In this document: piece after piece, positions 62,280 through 64,000 of the stretch | Numbering within the stretch: the stretch's first letter is position 1 | How the letters are laid out: the number at the start of each line of letters is the position of its first letter | Assembly: GCA_002256245.1 (NCBI GenBank) | Contig: NKIU01000006.1 | Span: 124,001-188,000, forward strand | Reading direction: 5' to 3' | Length of the DNA: 64,000 bases | From: Pseudorhodobacter sp. PARRP1 | Lineage (GTDB): Bacteria > Pseudomonadota > Alphaproteobacteria > Rhodobacterales > Rhodobacteraceae | The notes under the pieces: model-generated | The model's input: the letters and a program-made list of their open reading frames with translations, nothing else | Told to the model about the DNA's origin: nothing | Databases searched by the model: none | Translations under genes and position numbers: made by a program

Positions 62280-64000
62280 TCATCCGAAATATTCGGCGCT
62301 GGCGCCGAATTGGCCCCACATGATCCGTTCGGCGATGTATTCGGGGCTTGTCTGATAGGCCGCCAATGCCGCGCGCTGATCTTTGGTGATCGGCTCGCCT
62401 GCCGCGATCTGCTGCTCAAGTTCCAACGCCCTTTTGAAGCGTTCACGGGGCGTGTCAGCGTCATCCGCAGCGATCTGGGCTTGCCGCGCAGCCGCATCGG
62501 ACAACATGACCACCTGCGCCTGCGCTACCTCTGCCTCGGACATTGTGGGGGCGCTGCGCGGGCGTTTGGGGACGCCCTTGTTCTTGCCAAACACGCCTTT
62601 GACGACTTTGCTTTCGACCGGGGACAATGGAACGGGCGCAGTTTCATCCATCATCTGGCCAACTTCGGCGGCGGTCAGGGTGCGATGCGCCGCAAGCGCG
62701 GCTTTCTCCGCCTTCAGCCATGCCTTGCGCAGACGCGTGATCGACCTCTCTTCGTCCGCAGAGAAGAACCCGACCGCTTGCCGACAGGGCGCAAACCCAA
62801 GGTATTCATTGTCGAAGGAGTAAACGTGTATTCCGTCATGGAATGCTGCAAGATCAAACCGGATGATCAGCCTTTTGCCAGCATGTTCATGCAGCCAGTC
62901 AGCGTAAAACTCGTTCTTCTGATACCAGATTGCGCCTGTATTTTTCGCGCGGACACCTTCGGCACCCAACAGCCAAAGGCGGCGCTGTGCTTCGGTGGCT
63001 TTGCGGATCGGCGCACTGGCATAAGCTTCGTCAAACACTTGGGCAAAACTGCGACCCCATGCGACTTCCGATCTGCGCCCGACGCGGGTATTATGTTCTT
63101 CGATGCCCTCAGCAACCACCCGCTGAAACTCTTCCAGCGCGATGGCGCGGCTGCCGTAGTCTTCTGGCTTGGCCAGCGGTGTGTTTCCGGTGTAGGCCCC
63201 GGCAAAACGCGGATCGAGTGCGATGCTTTTGCACATATCGCGGAAGGCCCGTTCGATAGGCTTGGCCTGACCATGATACGGTGTGGCAAAGTGGATTTTT
63301 GTTCCGAGCGCGGTGAAAAGACCCGGAACATCGTCTTCCTTCACCTTGAAGCGATATCGTGTCAGAGCACCGCCCGTTATATCCTTGGCGGCAAACTCCC
63401 GGCCGTTATCGAGCAAGATATGCTCTGGTATTCCCCATGTTTCGATCATGTCGCCTGCACACAACTGCACCGCAACGGAGTTGGGGTTTAAATCAAGCCG
63501 CCAAGACAAAATGCGGCCCGAAAAGATGTCCTGAAAGGCAACCATCTGCGGCCGTGTGATGAGGGGAGCCTCTCCCTTCGGCACCGGCCAACTGACGAAC
63601 ACATCAAATTTGTGGAAGTCGGCGTTCACCGCTTCCATCGGGGCGAGTGCACTCTTATCGCGAACCTGTGGCGGGTAGAGGCGGGTCGCTGCTTCGACAC
63701 CTCGACGCGCGAGGATTTGGCTCAGATTCGAGACGCGACGATCCATGATCCGGCGCATCGTCCGTTCAGGCAGCACATCCCAACCCTTGGCCTTAGCGAT
63801 GCGAACTGCTCGGCGATAGCTGTCCGAAAACGGCGGCTGACCCAACCGCAAGAAATCTGCAGCCAAAACCTCAAAGAATTCCGGGCTATATTCCTTTGAC
63901 CGCACCCAAGCGACTGCCGCCCGATTCCGGGGCGCGAGATAGGGCAAGCGGTCATCGACGCGCACGCCTTCAATCATTGAAAACCACGTCCAGATCGTGC
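62280..64000 (-). CDS. MuA-like DDE transposase (5' end beyond window)
   Basis: The frame is open to the window edge, so the N terminus is missing; 573 residues are visible. Counting from the first visible Met (63977), D120 in VNADFHKFDVF, D190 in HILLDNGREFAAKDITGG and E242 in HGQAKPIERAFRD align with D269, D336 and E392 of MuA, including the shared GQAKPxERAF. A Mu-type beta-barrel and a C-terminal charged helical tail, which in Mu contacts B and ClpX, follow. The missing part should hold the end-binding domains. It integrates and replicates the phage by transposition. Confidence 0.95.
   Translation of the reverse strand, partial: TIWTWFSMIEGVRVDDRLPYLAPRNRAAVAWVRSKEYSPEFFEVLAADFLRLGQPPFSDSYRRAVRIAKAKGWDVLPERTMRRIMDRRVSNLSQILARRGVEAATRLYPPQVRDKSALAPMEAVNADFHKFDVFVSWPVPKGEAPLITRPQMVAFQDIFSGRILSWRLDLNPNSVAVQLCAGDMIETWGIPEHILLDNGREFAAKDITGGALTRYRFKVKEDDVPGLFTALGTKIHFATPYHGQAKPIERAFRDMCKSIALDPRFAGAYTGNTPLAKPEDYGSRAIALEEFQRVVAEGIEEHNTRVGRRSEVAWGRSFAQVFDEAYASAPIRKATEAQRRLWLLGAEGVRAKNTGAIWYQKNEFYADWLHEHAGKRLIIRFDLAAFHDGIHVYSFDNEYLGFAPCRQAVGFFSADEERSITRLRKAWLKAEKAALAAHRTLTAAEVGQMMDETAPVPLSPVESKVVKGVFGKNKGVPKRPRSAPTMSEAEVAQAQVVMLSDAAARQAQIAADDADTPRERFKRALELEQQIAAGEPITKDQRAALAAYQTSPEYIAERIMWGQFGASAEYFG

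Larger units (their letters stand above)
30853..64000 (-). mobile_element. Mu-like transposable prophage (right part, with siphovirus tail)
   Basis: From about 30.85 kb to the edge all genes run on the minus strand in the order of Mu: A, B, regulators, GemA, Mor/C-type activator, lysis, small and large terminase, portal, F, G, I/Z, T, tail, com-mom-like cargo. The tail block (tube, GT-type chaperone, tape measure, DUF1833, NlpC/P60, J, fibre) is of lambda/GTA style, as in the transposable siphophages D3112, B3 and Rhodobacter RcapMu. No frameshift or deletion was seen in the structural genes, so it may be functional. The left phage end with repressor and the N terminus of A lie beyond 64000. 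The right boundary at 30853-30875 is a guess from end-like sequence. Confidence 0.93.

Overview
The window is a piece of a GC-rich alphaproteobacterial chromosome. Gene content and order (Nfu-TsaB-RimI, TauE/SafE beside an Alph_Pro_TM protein, YbjN beside ProC, FNR-type and Irr/ICE-type boxes, many intergenic REP-like elements) point to the Rhodobacteraceae (Rhodobacter/Gemmobacter-like). I cannot assign a species. No rRNA, tRNA, CRISPR array or classical IS was recognised.

Chromosomal part, 1 to about 30.85 kb. It starts with the N-terminal part of an EAL-domain protein (minus strand). Then come a DNA repair glycosylase (tag), a branched-chain aminotransferase (ilvE), a universal stress protein, a stray GNAT gene, a DUF2867 protein, OmpW behind an FNR-type box, and nfu-tsaB-rimI behind an Irr-like box. 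From 7.5 to 13.4 kb lies a complete BMP-type nucleoside ABC importer (binding protein, double ATPase, two permeases) with purine nucleoside phosphorylase, a coherent nucleoside salvage unit. A sulfite-exporter-like pair follows, then a minus-strand MATE/hotdog-thioesterase operon. From 17.8 to 27.0 kb there are two MerR regulators and an acyl-CoA degradation cluster: acyl-CoA dehydrogenase, GST, thiolase, NTF2-like protein, three cupin domains in two genes, and a fused enoyl-CoA hydratase/3-hydroxyacyl-CoA dehydrogenase. The chromosomal part ends with a sulfotransferase, a 2-hydroxyacid dehydrogenase, csaA, proC and ybjN, all on the minus strand.

Prophage part, about 30.85 kb to the right edge. 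This is a Mu-like transposable prophage with every gene on the minus strand, so it reads from right to left. In phage order it has transposase A (cut by the window edge), target-activator ATPase B, a block of small regulators, DUF3164, GemA, an MT-A70 methyltransferase, one Mor/C-type activator and a lysis cassette (lysozyme, 3TM holin). Mu gp25/26/27-like proteins, a GapR-like protein, terminase, portal, head protein F, gpG, protease/scaffold, decoration and capsid proteins follow. The tail is siphovirus-like (tube, frameshifted chaperone, tape measure, DUF1833, NlpC/P60, J-like tip, fibre) instead of Mu's contractile tail. The early regulatory end and the other attachment end lie beyond base 64000.

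The most interesting part is the right-end cargo: a com-like zinc-finger gene, a small coupled ORF, an ABC-ATPase fused to a GNAT domain, and a formyltransferase-fold protein whose canonical Asn is Gly. The position and the com gene match Mu com-mom, so this looks like an elaborated Mom-type DNA modification system. Other points are a T TTT TTC programmed frameshift in the tail chaperone gene, a palindrome repeated at the two positions where Mu has its Plys and PI late promoters, a nested scaffold start inside the protease gene, and a possible nuclease domain at the end of head protein F.
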